A stretch of DNA of 55,912 bases from Paracoccaceae bacterium (GCA_026706985.1 JAPOXR010000018.1:1-55912), one strand, 5' to 3'; positions 1 through 9,227 are shown, numbered from the stretch's first letter. Notes: a model not told the origin generated them from the letters alone. Program-made: numbers and translations.

Positions 1-45
1 CCTGTGAACAAAGGCGGAAGGCCTCACATCAATTGCGGTCGTTGG

Positions 46-537
46 TTATCGAGGCTTAGCCTGGACCGGATCCCGGTATCCGGCCAACGGTGATTTCTCC
101 TCCGGCGCCTTCTCCGCTTGAAGGATGACGGCATTGAGCATGTCGTGTGGATCATCGAGATAGCCCTGCACCAGCGACGCCGCATAGCCAAGCTGACGCA
201 AGGGGACCCGCATCTCCCGAATAACGGAATCTCCTTCACCATAGGCAATGCGGGCGAGCAACTGCATGATCATTTCTTCCCGTTGCCGGGCGGAGATGCC
301 AGCGGCGGAGGCGGTCGCGGCATTACCGGAAACTGATCGGTCATTATGCGCCTGGTCATGATTTCGACTCCGGGCGTGCTGTTGTTTCTGTTCACGGATG
401 AGTCGACGAACCGCCATTCGGATGAAGGCGGCAGTGGACATCTCACGCCCCTCAGCCAGTTCGGCTGCGAGGCAATTCTTGATTTCCACCTGCAGTTCCG
501 GCTCTATCCGGATGGTGATCCGATCAATCTTGCTCAA
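46..537 (-). CDS. ribbon-helix-helix-like protein, hypothetical
   Basis: A 163-residue protein. Its first ~50 residues fit a ribbon-helix-helix DNA-binding fold: a short strand (residues 4-15, IDRITIRIEPEL) followed by two helices rich in Arg and Lys. The middle is low-complexity and hydrophilic, and the last ~80 residues are helical with no family I recognise. RHH proteins of this kind act as antitoxins, plasmid mobilisation accessory factors or repressors; which applies here cannot be told. The start is a TTG at 537, preceded by a good GGAG Shine-Dalgarno about ten bases upstream; I see no in-frame ATG near it. No toxin-like partner is visible downstream before the window edge. Confidence 0.6.
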   Translation of the reverse strand: MSKIDRITIRIEPELQVEIKNCLAAELAEGREMSTAAFIRMAVRRLIREQKQQHARSRNHDQAHNDRSVSGNAATASAAGISARQREEMIMQLLARIAYGEGDSVIREMRVPLRQLGYAASLVQGYLDDPHDMLNAVILQAEKAPEEKSPLAGYRDPVQAKPR

Positions 538-670
538 TGTATGCCACTCCAGCTGCCTTCCAACTTATGGCAGCCATTGGCTGACAAAGAAAGCAACTAT
601 AATTGGACATGGCATATTGAACTCTCAAGCCTGTATGGCGGTTCGGAAAAAAGGGAGGGGCGAAACTGCC

Positions 671-687
671 GTTTCAACAATTGAAAC
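671..687. promoter_or_regulatory. short perfect inverted repeat between hemY and the RHH gene
   Basis: GTTTCAA-CAA-TTGAAAC, a 7-bp perfect stem with a 3-base loop. A second hairpin-capable stretch (CTGATG ... CATCAG) lies immediately next to it at 688-709. It could be an operator for the RHH protein encoded downstream or part of a terminator for hemY, since a T-rich stretch follows on the minus strand. Neither role can be decided from sequence. Confidence 0.3.
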
Positions 688-756
688 CTGATGTTTTTCA
701 AAGCATCAGCAGAGGAACATGTCTCAATATGGTCGGGTTTGGATTTGAGGCAGGGC

Positions 757-2172
757 TCAGGAGTCGCCGGTTTCGTTCGCCTTGAATTCCAGCCCTGCCG
801 TGCCCGCCACCAGATTCAACAGCCCCGACTGGACGCCCGGCAGTTCGGTGGAGTCGGTGGCTTCTTCCCATTCGAGCGTATCGAACGCCTCACAATTGGT
901 GCAGAGCGGCACCCATTCGGTGTGCGCACGGCTGCAGATATTGCATATCCATTGCGGCCCCCTGGAAGCCGACACGGCTTTCGCCAGCCATCCACGCACA
1001 ATCGCCTCATCGGCACCCTCGCCGCGCTCAATCGCTGCCATAATCGCCAGGGTCCGCACCGTCGGCTGAATTTCCGGCAAATCACCGATCATGCGTCTCG
1101 CGGCCGGAAAATCCGCATCAGCGATATAGAGTTCCGCCTTCAGCAACCTCGCCTCGGAATGCGTGCTGCCCTTGCCGATCATGCGTTCAAAACGGACTCT
1201 CCTTTCGGACGGCGACTCGTCAGGCTCAATCGAAGCGAAAGCCGCCGCCAGCTCCGGATGCGGTTGAATGCTCCAGGCCTTGCGGATGATACTGGAAGCG
1301 GTCCGCCTGTCGCCAGCCTTCGCTTTGATCCCGGCAGCCAGCACAGCCGCCGGCACCAGGCCCGGCGAAACCTTGTTGGCGGCGAGCACCTCCTGTTCAC
1401 CCGCCGACGACTCGCCGTCAGACAGCTTCTGCCGCCCGGCGGCGAACGTCAGGATAGCGTTGCGCCGTCGGTAGACATCTCGCGGGATTTTCCGGTGCTT
1501 CAGCTTCGCTGTCAGGGTCTTCTGAGCTCCGGCCCAGTCAGCCTCATGGGACTGCAGTCGCAGCAGAGTATCCTGCATGTCATCATGCTTCGGATTGATC
1601 GCAAATGCGTGTTCCGCCAGCTTAAGCGCCACCTCGGTGTCGCCATCCCGGAGCCGGTGTTTCAACAGGCCGGAGATCGCGGCGAATCTTGTCCGATCAT
1701 CCTTCAGCAGCGATTTATAGGCGGCAATGGCCTTCTTTGAGTCACCTGTGCGTTCAGCTGCCTGAGCGGTGATGATCCCGGTGATTTCAGGCCGCTTCAA
1801 CAGCGACTCCGCTCTGGCCACCTTGGCCAATGCCAGTTTCGGATCGCCCGATGCCAGTGCCAGTAACCCGTCGGACAGCGCATCGAAGCCTTTCTGCTCG
1901 CGGTCTCTATTGAAATAGCGCGATAACGCGGTCTCATTGCCGAGCAGAAAACTGACGATGGCGCGGCCAAGCCCAAGCATGAAAATCAGGAACCAGAGCA
2001 CTGCCAGAGCGCAGAGACCCAACACCAGAACAGTCACCGGCTCGAGGGTGTATTCGTTACCTGCCACCTCCAGCCGGATCGGAGTCTTGATCTCGGCAAC
2101 ATGCGAAACCGTAAGACCGAAGACTGTGACCGCAGCCAGAAACAGCATGATCTTGATCAATGACCAGGCCAT
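757..2172 (-). CDS. hemY: HemY-like TPR membrane protein
   Basis: A 471-residue inner-membrane protein of the proteobacterial HemY family, which is not the Bacillus protoporphyrinogen oxidase of the same name. Two N-terminal membrane segments (about residues 5-25 and 43-65) are followed by a long TPR-like helical region. The C-terminal part carries a zinc-ribbon motif, with cysteines at 410, 413, 424 and 427 (ICNIC ... LCTNC), typical of alphaproteobacterial members. The molecular role in late heme synthesis is not settled. The ATG at 2172 lies 10 bases after the stop of mic60 with a GGGCGGG purine stretch before it, so the two genes are surely co-transcribed. In related bacteria hemD directly precedes this pair; here hemD is about 4.9 kb away. 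Confidence 0.85.
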   Translation of the reverse strand: MAWSLIKIMLFLAAVTVFGLTVSHVAEIKTPIRLEVAGNEYTLEPVTVLVLGLCALAVLWFLIFMLGLGRAIVSFLLGNETALSRYFNRDREQKGFDALSDGLLALASGDPKLALAKVARAESLLKRPEITGIITAQAAERTGDSKKAIAAYKSLLKDDRTRFAAISGLLKHRLRDGDTEVALKLAEHAFAINPKHDDMQDTLLRLQSHEADWAGAQKTLTAKLKHRKIPRDVYRRRNAILTFAAGRQKLSDGESSAGEQEVLAANKVSPGLVPAAVLAAGIKAKAGDRRTASSIIRKAWSIQPHPELAAAFASIEPDESPSERRVRFERMIGKGSTHSEARLLKAELYIADADFPAARRMIGDLPEIQPTVRTLAIMAAIERGEGADEAIVRGWLAKAVSASRGPQWICNICSRAHTEWVPLCTNCEAFDTLEWEEATDSTELPGVQSGLLNLVAGTAGLEFKANETGDS

Positions 2173-2182
2173 TCAACCCGCC

Positions 2183-3631
2183 CTAATTTGAGCCAATCCG
2201 GCCCAACATCGAATCGACCGAAGCAAGCACCGCCAACCGGGCTTCCGCCTCGTTGATCCAATCCTGCATCAATTGCAAAGCCTCGTCGGGCAGTTCCGCG
2301 AGATGGCCTAAAGCAGCTGCCACATCACCCTCGCCCAGCGCCGCCTCAGCACGCGAAAGGATGGCTGGCGGGTCCGAGCCTTCCTGCGGCGACAATGGTC
2401 TGATCTGAACCAAACCCAGCAAGGCATCGGTGATGCCGCCGGGCGAGCCGTCCGCCTGTGCGATCACATCGCGCGCATAACCGCTGAATTGAGCCTTTAA
2501 ATACGCAACTGTAGCGACTCCGGTTTCCGCGTGCATCAGCACGATCTCGGGGATTTCGGCGGGCGGAATCCCGGAGTTGGTCAGCAAATCCGAATAATCC
2601 TCACCTGCTGCCACGGCCGCCCTGATCGCAACCAGCGACAGGCTGCGCAGCTGCGCCACCGGCACCGCACCGGCAGTGGGCAGATCATCGAGGGACTGCT
2701 CCACCGCAGTGAGGCGTTCAAGCAAGCGGTCCGGCGCCGCTGATTCAAGTGACGCGACGCGGGCTTCCACAGCTGCGAGCGCCGAAGCAGCCGCTGATTC
2801 CCCGGCGGCGGCAATCTCCTCGGCAAACCTGTTCAGTTCGGCAAGCCTTTGTTCGAGTTCAGCGATGCGCTCTGCGGCGCCATTGCCAACCATCGGCGCG
2901 GGGATTTCAGTGCCGGTCTGCCCGACATCACCCCGTGCTTCCAGCGCCTGTATGCTGTCGCGGTTCTGACCAGCTTCATCCGCTGCCTGCGTCAACCCTG
3001 TCTCCAGTTGCGATATCATGGTCTCGGCGGCGGCAATCCGTGTCTCCAGCGCCTGCAGATCCGCAGCCGACTGCGCAAAACGGTCCGACAGCGATGCCAA
3101 GGCGGCAGCGGTGTTTTCGCCAACCTCACCCTGCTCTGCCAACAGTGCCGAGAATTCATCCACGGGAGGGGCCGCCGCTGTAAATTCGCTCCGCAGCGAC
3201 TGAAGCTCCGCCTGCACGGATGCGACCGCTTCCCGCATCTCCGCGGTTTCCGCCCCGCTGCCATCCGCACCCGGTTCAAAATCGACATAAGCGCGGAAAA
3301 AAATCACTGTAACCACGCCGGCGGCGGCGGCAATTGCACCAAATAACAATGCCCGCAGCAGAAAGAACACCAGCCTGTCGAGACGCTCCCAGGAATTGGA
3401 ACCGGCGGCCTCATCCGGAATGTCATCCTCCGGTTCAGCTTCCGCTCTTTTCCGAAACCGGGCCGACAACCGGCTTATCACCGATTCTTTCCGTTCCGGC
3501 CCGGCAGGAGATTCAGTCTCGACATCAACCAATTCGGCCTCTTCGATTCCGGCATCCTCGCCATTTTCATCGTCAGTCTGCCGGTTCTTTTTTCTCACGC
3601 CCTCTGTCCCCGATAAGTCCAGCCTGAGCAT
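2183..3631 (-). CDS. mic60: Mic60/mitofilin family membrane protein
   Basis: A 482-residue protein with a charged cytoplasmic N-terminus, one membrane segment (about residues 88-112) and a long Ala/Glu-rich coiled coil (about 130-340). The conserved C-terminal mitofilin-type helical domain ends in a segment rich in Glu, Ala and Leu. Mic60 homologues in Alphaproteobacteria anchor in the inner membrane and shape membrane folds and envelope contacts. The gene sits directly upstream of hemY in the same direction, the usual alphaproteobacterial pairing. The start is uncertain: an ATG at 3631 gives the longest form, while a GTG at 3598 (VRKKN...) is preceded by a purine-rich stretch and also fits. 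Confidence 0.82.
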   Translation of the reverse strand: MLRLDLSGTEGVRKKNRQTDDENGEDAGIEEAELVDVETESPAGPERKESVISRLSARFRKRAEAEPEDDIPDEAAGSNSWERLDRLVFFLLRALLFGAIAAAAGVVTVIFFRAYVDFEPGADGSGAETAEMREAVASVQAELQSLRSEFTAAAPPVDEFSALLAEQGEVGENTAAALASLSDRFAQSAADLQALETRIAAAETMISQLETGLTQAADEAGQNRDSIQALEARGDVGQTGTEIPAPMVGNGAAERIAELEQRLAELNRFAEEIAAAGESAAASALAAVEARVASLESAAPDRLLERLTAVEQSLDDLPTAGAVPVAQLRSLSLVAIRAAVAAGEDYSDLLTNSGIPPAEIPEIVLMHAETGVATVAYLKAQFSGYARDVIAQADGSPGGITDALLGLVQIRPLSPQEGSDPPAILSRAEAALGEGDVAAALGHLAELPDEALQLMQDWINEAEARLAVLASVDSMLGRIGSN

Positions 3632-3830
3632 CGCCGGGCCGCTGTATGGCTCACTCCCGACCGGAAGTCATCCGTTTGTGCCTGCCCACTTCGCCATCAT
3701 ACCACTCGGGGCGCAGCCGCACAAAGAGGCCATCGCCGCAGTTCCGTAGAGTCGTCCAACAGGCCCGAGAATTTGATCCGGCGGTCGCGAGACGATACTG
3801 GCATGCGCCAGATTTCGGAGCGAATACATC

Positions 3831-4532
3831 ATGAACGGCAAAGTGGCATTAATCGTGGCCGGTGGCAGCGGCATCGGAGCCGATGCCGCCCGCAGACTGG
3901 CAGAAGCAGGTTATCGGGTCGGTGTCATGTCCGCCTCGGGCAAAGGCGAAGCACTTGGCAAGGAGCTGGGCGGAATCGGTTTTACCGGATCCAATCTCGA
4001 GCCGGAGGATCTTTCCCGGTTCGTGGATGCAGCAATGTCTGAATTCGGGCGGATTGACGGTGTTGTGAATTGCGCCGGCCACGGTCCGAAAGGCTCGCTG
4101 GATGCGATCACCGATCAGGACTGGCATCTCGGCATGGATTACTATTTGCTGAATGTCATCCGTATGGCCCGCCTGGTCACACCGATCATGGAAAGCCAGG
4201 GGCAGGGATCAATTGTCAATATCTCAACTTTCGCCGCCTTCGAACCGGATCCGGATTTTCCGACCTCGGCAGTGTTCCGGGCGGGACTGGCAAGCTACAG
4301 CAAGCTCTTCAGCACCAAATATGGCGAAACCGGCATCAGAATGAACAATGTGCTTCCCGGATTTATCGACAGCCTGCCGGAGACCGAAGCCAGGCGCAGC
4401 CGGATTCCCGCCGGACGCTACGCCAGAGTCCGGGAGTTGTCGGAAACAATCGCCTTCCTCATTTCCGATGCATCCAGCTACATCACCGGACAGAATATCC
4501 GTGTCGATGGCGGCTTAACGGCCTCAGTTTGA
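3831..4532 (+). CDS. SDR family oxidoreductase with altered active site
   Basis: A 233-residue short-chain dehydrogenase/reductase. The nucleotide-binding motif AGGSGIG (residues 10-16), NCAG (80-83) and a conserved VDGG near the C-terminus show the classical SDR Rossmann fold. The catalytic Ser region is kept (NISTF, 130-134), but the Tyr-x3-Lys motif reads F149-R-A-G-L153, so both catalytic residues are replaced. A subfamily with an RAGL-type motif is common in Proteobacteria, so this is probably a natural variant rather than a mutation. The substrate is unknown. The gene stands alone on the plus strand, divergent from mic60. Confidence 0.8.
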   Translation: MNGKVALIVAGGSGIGADAARRLAEAGYRVGVMSASGKGEALGKELGGIGFTGSNLEPEDLSRFVDAAMSEFGRIDGVVNCAGHGPKGSLDAITDQDWHLGMDYYLLNVIRMARLVTPIMESQGQGSIVNISTFAAFEPDPDFPTSAVFRAGLASYSKLFSTKYGETGIRMNNVLPGFIDSLPETEARRSRIPAGRYARVRELSETIAFLISDASSYITGQNIRVDGGLTASV

Positions 4533-4733
4533 ACTCCTTTAGCGATTGAGGACACCTACGCAGCGGACTGGATCCGCACCGGTAACGGTGCTTGAAATTT
4601 ACCTGGATGTCGGGAGAATGGAACGCGGCACTGTATCTGATCACACACATGTTTTGCGTTGTTTGATTGTGGAGTTATAGTAAACTTATGCTGTATTATG
4701 AAAATATTATAAATCAGGATAAGATTACTCAAA

Positions 4734-5912
4734 ATGGATCCCAGGCTGAACCCCTACGCACCGGGTGCGGGTACGCCTCCACCCGAACTGGCCGGGCGCG
4801 ACGACCTAATTGAAAGAGCCGCCGTGGCACTCGACCGGATTCGTTCCAAAAGACCGGCTCAGAGTTTTATTCTCTATGGGCTGCGCGGAGTGGGCAAGAC
4901 CGTACTTCTCAACCGAATCCGGATTGACGCCGAGAGTCGGGGGCTTGCCTGTATAAACATTGAAGTTCCTGAGGAGCGGTCACTACCGGCGGTGCTGATT
5001 CCCTCATTGCGGAGCGCGCTGTTGCGGTTGAGCCGCGGCGCGGCGTTGGAAGGGTATTTGTTAAGAAGCATGCGGGCGCTGGCGGGCTTCGCCAGTGTCT
5101 TCAAGCTGAAATACCATGACATTGAAGTCAGCATCGATGCGGACCCTGAGGCGGGACTTGCGGATAGCGGCAACCTTGACACCGATCTCGTGGATATCTT
5201 TCGGACCCTTGGTAAGGCCGCGGATGAGAAGTCCACCGCATTGGTATTCTTCATTGATGAACTACAGTATGCGCCGGAAAAGCAACTCGCCCCACTGATT
5301 GCCGCGCTCCACAACGCCAGCCAAGAGGAGCTGCCGATCACCATGGTGGCAGCAGGACTGCCCCAGTTGGTAGGAAAAACCGGCCACGCCAAGTCTTACG
5401 CGGAACGACTATTCGAATTTGCGCCTGTCGACCGTCTCAATGCAGATGATGCGCGGGCCGCCTTGGTTGTGCCGGCCCGCGACCAAGGAGTTGACTACAC
5501 CTGTGATGCTATCAAGGAAATTCTCGATAATACGTGTGGTTATCCGTACTTCCTCCAGGAATGGGGCAAGCGCAGCTGGTCTGTTGCCGAAACCTCGCCG
5601 ATCAGCCTCGCCGACGCAAAACAGGCGACAACTGAAGCGCTTGCCGAACTCGACGCGAGTTTTTTCCGCGTGCGTTTTGACCGGCTGACACCGGCCGAGA
5701 AGCGTTACATGCGTGCCATGGCTGAACTCGGGCCCGGTCCGCACCGGTCTGGTGATATTGCGGCTCCACTGGGCAGGATGGTCACCTCAGTTGCTCCCAC
5801 ACGCAACTCGCTTATCGGCAAGGGGATGATTTACAGCCCTGCGCACGGCGATACGGCATTTACTGTGCCGCTTTTCGATGGCTTTATGAAAAGGATCATG
5901 CCCGAATGGTGA
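4734..5912 (+). CDS. AAA-type ATP-binding protein (Orc1/Cdc6-like AAA_16)
   Basis: A 392-residue P-loop ATPase. Walker A is GLRGVGKT (residues 49-56) and Walker B is VFFIDE (171-176), followed by a sensor-like region and a C-terminal winged-helix-like part (about 310-392). The layout resembles the AAA_16/Orc1-Cdc6-like single-gene ATPases scattered in bacterial accessory regions, whose cellular role is mostly unknown. The upstream ~80 bases are strikingly AT-rich compared with the neighbouring genes, suggesting its own promoter and probable recent acquisition. It lies in the segment that separates mic60 from hemD. Confidence 0.7.
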   Translation: MDPRLNPYAPGAGTPPPELAGRDDLIERAAVALDRIRSKRPAQSFILYGLRGVGKTVLLNRIRIDAESRGLACINIEVPEERSLPAVLIPSLRSALLRLSRGAALEGYLLRSMRALAGFASVFKLKYHDIEVSIDADPEAGLADSGNLDTDLVDIFRTLGKAADEKSTALVFFIDELQYAPEKQLAPLIAALHNASQEELPITMVAAGLPQLVGKTGHAKSYAERLFEFAPVDRLNADDARAALVVPARDQGVDYTCDAIKEILDNTCGYPYFLQEWGKRSWSVAETSPISLADAKQATTEALAELDASFFRVRFDRLTPAEKRYMRAMAELGPGPHRSGDIAAPLGRMVTSVAPTRNSLIGKGMIYSPAHGDTAFTVPLFDGFMKRIMPEW

Positions 5913-6098
5913 GGAAACAACCCACATCAATATTGTTCTCCATCCGCTAAGCGACCGATTTCCATACAACATTCCGGCAGCCTGAAAACCGCGCACAGCT
6001 GGCCATTACCATCGTCCATCCGGCGGTACCTTTTTTCTCATGCCCTCGTATGCTTTGCGAATCGGAAAGGAACCGGAAGGTGGCTGTGGATAGGTCGG

Positions 6099-6203
6099 GC
6101 GCAGAGTCTCCGCAATCATGGTGTCGGGCGATTTGACCAAAGCGCAGGACCAGTTCAGTGGCAGCGCATCGGCTGTGCGCCGGCTGATGCAGCGGATCGC
6201 GCT
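6099..6203 (-). pseudogene. remnant of the 3' end of a second hemD
   Basis: In one minus-strand frame, about 35 residues align with the C-terminus of the intact HemD encoded at 8493-9227. RCISRRTADA matches CCISQRTADA, and TMIAETLR matches AMIDETLR, with the W-x-C between them also shared. The codons before and after this block do not form a complete gene. The sequence following it differs from the intact hemD end, so the fragment may derive from a related but different hemD allele. It is a decayed partial duplicate on the same strand as the true hemD. Confidence 0.65.
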
Positions 6204-6360
6204 GATGGACCATGGCCACCGGAGCCGGTTCCGCGCGTTGCCGGTGCCAGATTCGGTAGGATTTTGAGAACCTTGGGCGCGACACCCGCCTGTCCGTCCG
6301 GGTGCTTCAGCCCCACTGTGCGGGATAGAGGTGGAGGGGATCCGCGTCACCGTTTCCGGC

Positions 6361-6657
6361 TTATCCGCTCAATGGCCAGCGCCTCTCCGCCCTGCTGTAG
6401 GCCTGGCTGCGCTCTCGTTTTCCTATGGCGATGACCTTCACGACAAGCATCATGTCATGCATATCATAGACCAGCCGATAGCCGGAGGCCCGCAGCTTGA
6501 TCTTGTACCGATTGCGCGCCTGATTTATCAGCGCAGCCGGAACATGCGGCTGATCCAGCCGCTCCGCCAGCTTTTTCTTAAACTGCAGCTGAACCGTCCT
6601 GTCGAGCTTCTGCCATTCCTTCAGCGCCACCTTGTGGAACTGCAGTTTATAGCTCAT
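6361..6657 (-). CDS. RelE/ParE family toxin
   Basis: A 98-residue basic protein of the RelE/ParE fold. It opens with YKLQFHKVALKEWQKLD, and the central YKIKLRASGYRLVYD is the typical β-hairpin of RelE mRNA interferases, which cleave ribosome-bound mRNA. Conserved Lys and Arg residues are present. The gene overlaps the upstream antitoxin gene by 11 bases, so the two are co-translated. Its length is normal for the family and no damage is visible. Confidence 0.85.
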   Translation of the reverse strand: MSYKLQFHKVALKEWQKLDRTVQLQFKKKLAERLDQPHVPAALINQARNRYKIKLRASGYRLVYDMHDMMLVVKVIAIGKRERSQAYSRAERRWPLSG

Positions 6658-6895
6658 CCAGAGAAACGCTCACAAAGGGACCATCGGTGCGGGATTCCGC
6701 CAGCACGTTCAACTCGGCGTTCTCGAGACGCTCGATCATGGCGGCGTATTCATCGGCAGGAACACAGTAAAAGGCAGGGACGTTGCGGTTGAGGATGGCG
6801 ATCGCGGCACCGTCGCCACAGGCAACGGTTGCCATCGGGTTTCTCTTCAACTCGCTCACACTGGCGGTTGTCCTGGCCAAAATGTCACGTGCCAT
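6647..6895 (-). CDS. Phd/YefM-type antitoxin (RelB/StbD-like)
   Basis: An 82-residue antitoxin. The N-terminus TTASVSELKRNPMATV is the DNA-binding part of the Phd/YefM fold, and the acidic C-terminal tail should wrap the RelE toxin. I chose the ATG at 6895 because GGAG stands nine bases upstream. An upstream in-frame ATG at 6925 has no ribosome-binding site and adds ten uncharacteristic residues. The order antitoxin-toxin with overlap is standard, and the antitoxin probably represses its own promoter. Confidence 0.82.
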   Translation of the reverse strand: MARDILARTTASVSELKRNPMATVACGDGAAIAILNRNVPAFYCVPADEYAAMIERLENAELNVLAESRTDGPFVSVSLDEL

Positions 6896-7258
6896 GGCGT
6901 TGTGCTCCGTTTCGCCATATTTCATTTAGACCACATAAAAGAGCTATTCAATGACCTTTTAACAGATCTTAATATGGCCGAGGTGAGAACGGCGACGCCC
7001 GCCGTCACTCCTCCCCCAACCCGCACACCAGCGGCTCCATCGCCGCTGCAGAATCTTGTATGTATGTGATCAGAAACATATGACAGCAAAGGACGGACAG
7101 GGGTTGCGATCCACCAGCATGGCCAGGGAGTCGGACATCCACGAACCCGCCCGGGCTCCGTCTTCCATTCGTTTTCCAGACCCCACCGACAGTCGATCTT
7201 AAAGCGAGATCATGTATTTATCCTTGTATTTCTGGAAATTTATGCCATATATGCAAGG
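6896..7258. other. gene-free stretch between antitoxin and ATPase genes
   Basis: About 360 bases without a convincing gene on either strand. It must hold the promoters of the divergent toxin-antitoxin operon and of the following ATPase. The last ~60 bases before 7259 are AT-rich. I see no repeat or RNA structure that I can defend. Confidence 0.5.
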
Positions 7259-8422
7259 ATGATACCACGTCAATTATCGAAGCTTGTCTATGCCCGGCTG
7301 GATCAATTCCCGGCTGTGGCCCTCCTTGGCCCACGCCAGGCCGGCAAAACCACGCTGGCCGGGATTATCGCCGAAAAGCGGGCAAGCATCTATCTCGACC
7401 TGGAAGACAGGGCGGACCGGATGAAGTTGAGCGATGCCGCAAACTACCTGTCCGCGCATATGAATGAACTGGTGATCCTCGATGAAGTGCAGCGTGTGCC
7501 GGAACTGTTCCAGACCCTGCGCGGCCTCATTGACAGGGGGCGTCGCCAAGGCATCCGTGCCGGCCGGTTTCTGATCCTGGGCTCCGCGTCGATGGACCTG
7601 CTGAAACAGTCAGGAGAATCCCTCGCCGGACGTATTTCCTATGTCGAGCTGAGACCGTTCAACACGCTCGAAGTCGGGGAGGATGCGTCCGAGACGCTCT
7701 GGGTACGGGGTGGATTCCCGGACAGCTTTCTTGCCGGAAGCGATGGATCGAGTGCGGTATGGCGCGAGAATTTTATCCGCACTTATCTGGAACGGGACAT
7801 TCCGCAACTGGGCCCGCGCGTGCCAGCCGAAACACTGCGCCGCTTCTGGACCATGCTGGCGCATATGCAGGGCTGCATGTTCAACGCAGCCCAGCTTGCC
7901 CGCAGCCTTGCCGTCGATGGAAAGACTATCGCCCGCTATCTCGACCTGCTCGTCGATCTGCTTCTCGTTCGCCGCCTGCAGCCTTTTCACACCAATGTCG
8001 GCAAGCGGTTGGTGAAATCCCCGAAGGTCTATCTGCGCGACAGCGGTATTGTGCACACGCTCCTCGGCCTGGACAATCGGGATGCAGTGTTGGGTCATCC
8101 CGTCGCCGGCGGGAGTTGGGAAGGGTTCGTTCTGGAAAACCTCCTCTGTGCTGCCCCGCAGCGCGTGAAGCCGTGGTTCTACCGGACAGCTGCCGGTGCC
8201 GAAATTGATCTGGTTCTTGAATGGCCCGGCGGGGATCTGTGGGCAGTGGAAATCAAGCGTGGACACGCACCGAGGCTCGACAAGGGTTTCCACCACGCAC
8301 GTCAGGACCTCAGGCCGGAGCGTTCCTTCGTCGTGTATCCGGGCGTCGAACGCTACCCCCGGGGTGATTCCATCGAAGTGATCGGCCTGAACGCACTGGC
8401 AATGCTCCTCGCGGATGCATGA
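7259..8422 (+). CDS. AAA ATPase with DUF4143 C-terminal domain
   Basis: A 387-residue protein. The N-terminal P-loop domain has Walker A GPRQAGKT (24-31) and Walker B LVILDEVQ (71-78). The C-terminal DUF4143 region ends with a nuclease-like E ... D ... EIK pattern (AEIDLVLEW, then WAVEIKRG) around residues 317-340. Members are abundant in prokaryotic accessory DNA and their function is largely unknown. The gene stands alone between the RelBE pair and hemD. A second, clearly different member of the same family is at 24336-25559. The ATG at 7259 has only a weak ribosome-binding site. Confidence 0.78.
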   Translation: MIPRQLSKLVYARLDQFPAVALLGPRQAGKTTLAGIIAEKRASIYLDLEDRADRMKLSDAANYLSAHMNELVILDEVQRVPELFQTLRGLIDRGRRQGIRAGRFLILGSASMDLLKQSGESLAGRISYVELRPFNTLEVGEDASETLWVRGGFPDSFLAGSDGSSAVWRENFIRTYLERDIPQLGPRVPAETLRRFWTMLAHMQGCMFNAAQLARSLAVDGKTIARYLDLLVDLLLVRRLQPFHTNVGKRLVKSPKVYLRDSGIVHTLLGLDNRDAVLGHPVAGGSWEGFVLENLLCAAPQRVKPWFYRTAAGAEIDLVLEWPGGDLWAVEIKRGHAPRLDKGFHHARQDLRPERSFVVYPGVERYPRGDSIEVIGLNALAMLLADA

Positions 8423-8492
8423 GATTATCCGGAATCACACAAACCTGGCAGGTTCGTATCCCCCTCGATGGCGGGCAGCGGCCACTTCCACA

Positions 8493-9227
8493 TCAATGAT
8501 CCGATGCCGGGGGAGCCGCAGACACCAATCGCAGGGTCTCGTCGATCATGGCTTCCTTTGAAGCCGGAACGATACAGGCCCAGCCTAACTCGAATGCATC
8601 CGCTGTCCGCTGGCTTATGCAGCAGACCCGGTGGCCGCGGTCCGGGACTTCAGCGGCGGCGACGCTCAGGAGTTTCGCCGTTCGGGCGGAATAAACAGGG
8701 AGCACGCAATCCGTTTCGGTCAGCGCATGCACGGCTTCCGCGGTCAGCGGAATGGGGAGTTGGTCATAGGCGACGATCGAATCGATTTGGAGCCCGCCGG
8801 AGCGCAATGCCGGTAGAATATCCATCGCCACATGCTGTCCGCGCAGCCAGATCAGGCTGCCTTCGGGGCGCCGTTCGAGAAGCAGCTTGACCAGGGACCG
8901 CGCCCCTCCGTCCGCCGGGTGAGCTTCATATCCTTTCCGGCGCGCGGCGGATGCTGTGCGCTCACCGACACACCATGCGTCAAGCCGGCGCCCGGGCACC
9001 GGGGCCGCATCGGCTCCGTTTTCCGATGTCAGGATGAGACCCCTGCAGTCATCGGGCACCAGGACATGACCGACATGGCCGCGCTTTATAATTTTCAACA
9101 GGGGCGCTGTTATGATCCGCAACGACGGATCTAACCGCATGAGTTGTCCCACTGTCCGCACTGCCGCCTGTGCGGGGCGGGTGATGATAATTGTTCTTTT
9201 GCTGCCGGGGACATTATTCTTCGTCAT
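8493..9227 (-). CDS. hemD: uroporphyrinogen-III synthase
   Basis: A 244-residue HemD, which cyclises hydroxymethylbilane and inverts ring D to give uroporphyrinogen III in tetrapyrrole synthesis. Family hallmarks are TRPAQAA near the N-terminus, LILTSENGADA in the first lobe, WCVGERTASAARRKGYEA at the hinge, YSARTAK in the second lobe and the C-terminal CISQRTADAF block. Length is normal. The gene is divergent from tsaD with only 41 bases between the starts. In many Alphaproteobacteria hemC lies in that position and mic60-hemY follow; here hemC is absent and mic60 is displaced. Confidence 0.85.
   Translation of the reverse strand: MTKNNVPGSKRTIIITRPAQAAVRTVGQLMRLDPSLRIITAPLLKIIKRGHVGHVLVPDDCRGLILTSENGADAAPVPGRRLDAWCVGERTASAARRKGYEAHPADGGARSLVKLLLERRPEGSLIWLRGQHVAMDILPALRSGGLQIDSIVAYDQLPIPLTAEAVHALTETDCVLPVYSARTAKLLSVAAAEVPDRGHRVCCISQRTADAFELGWACIVPASKEAMIDETLRLVSAAPPASDH

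Noticed and set aside
691-1740. Long plus-strand open frame antisense to hemY
   Set aside because: The minus strand encodes a recognisable HemY protein with conserved motifs. The plus-strand translation is a low-information mirror with no domain.
3668-3874. Small minus-strand frame between mic60 and the SDR gene
   Set aside because: It overlaps the SDR start, has no ribosome-binding site and no recognisable domain.
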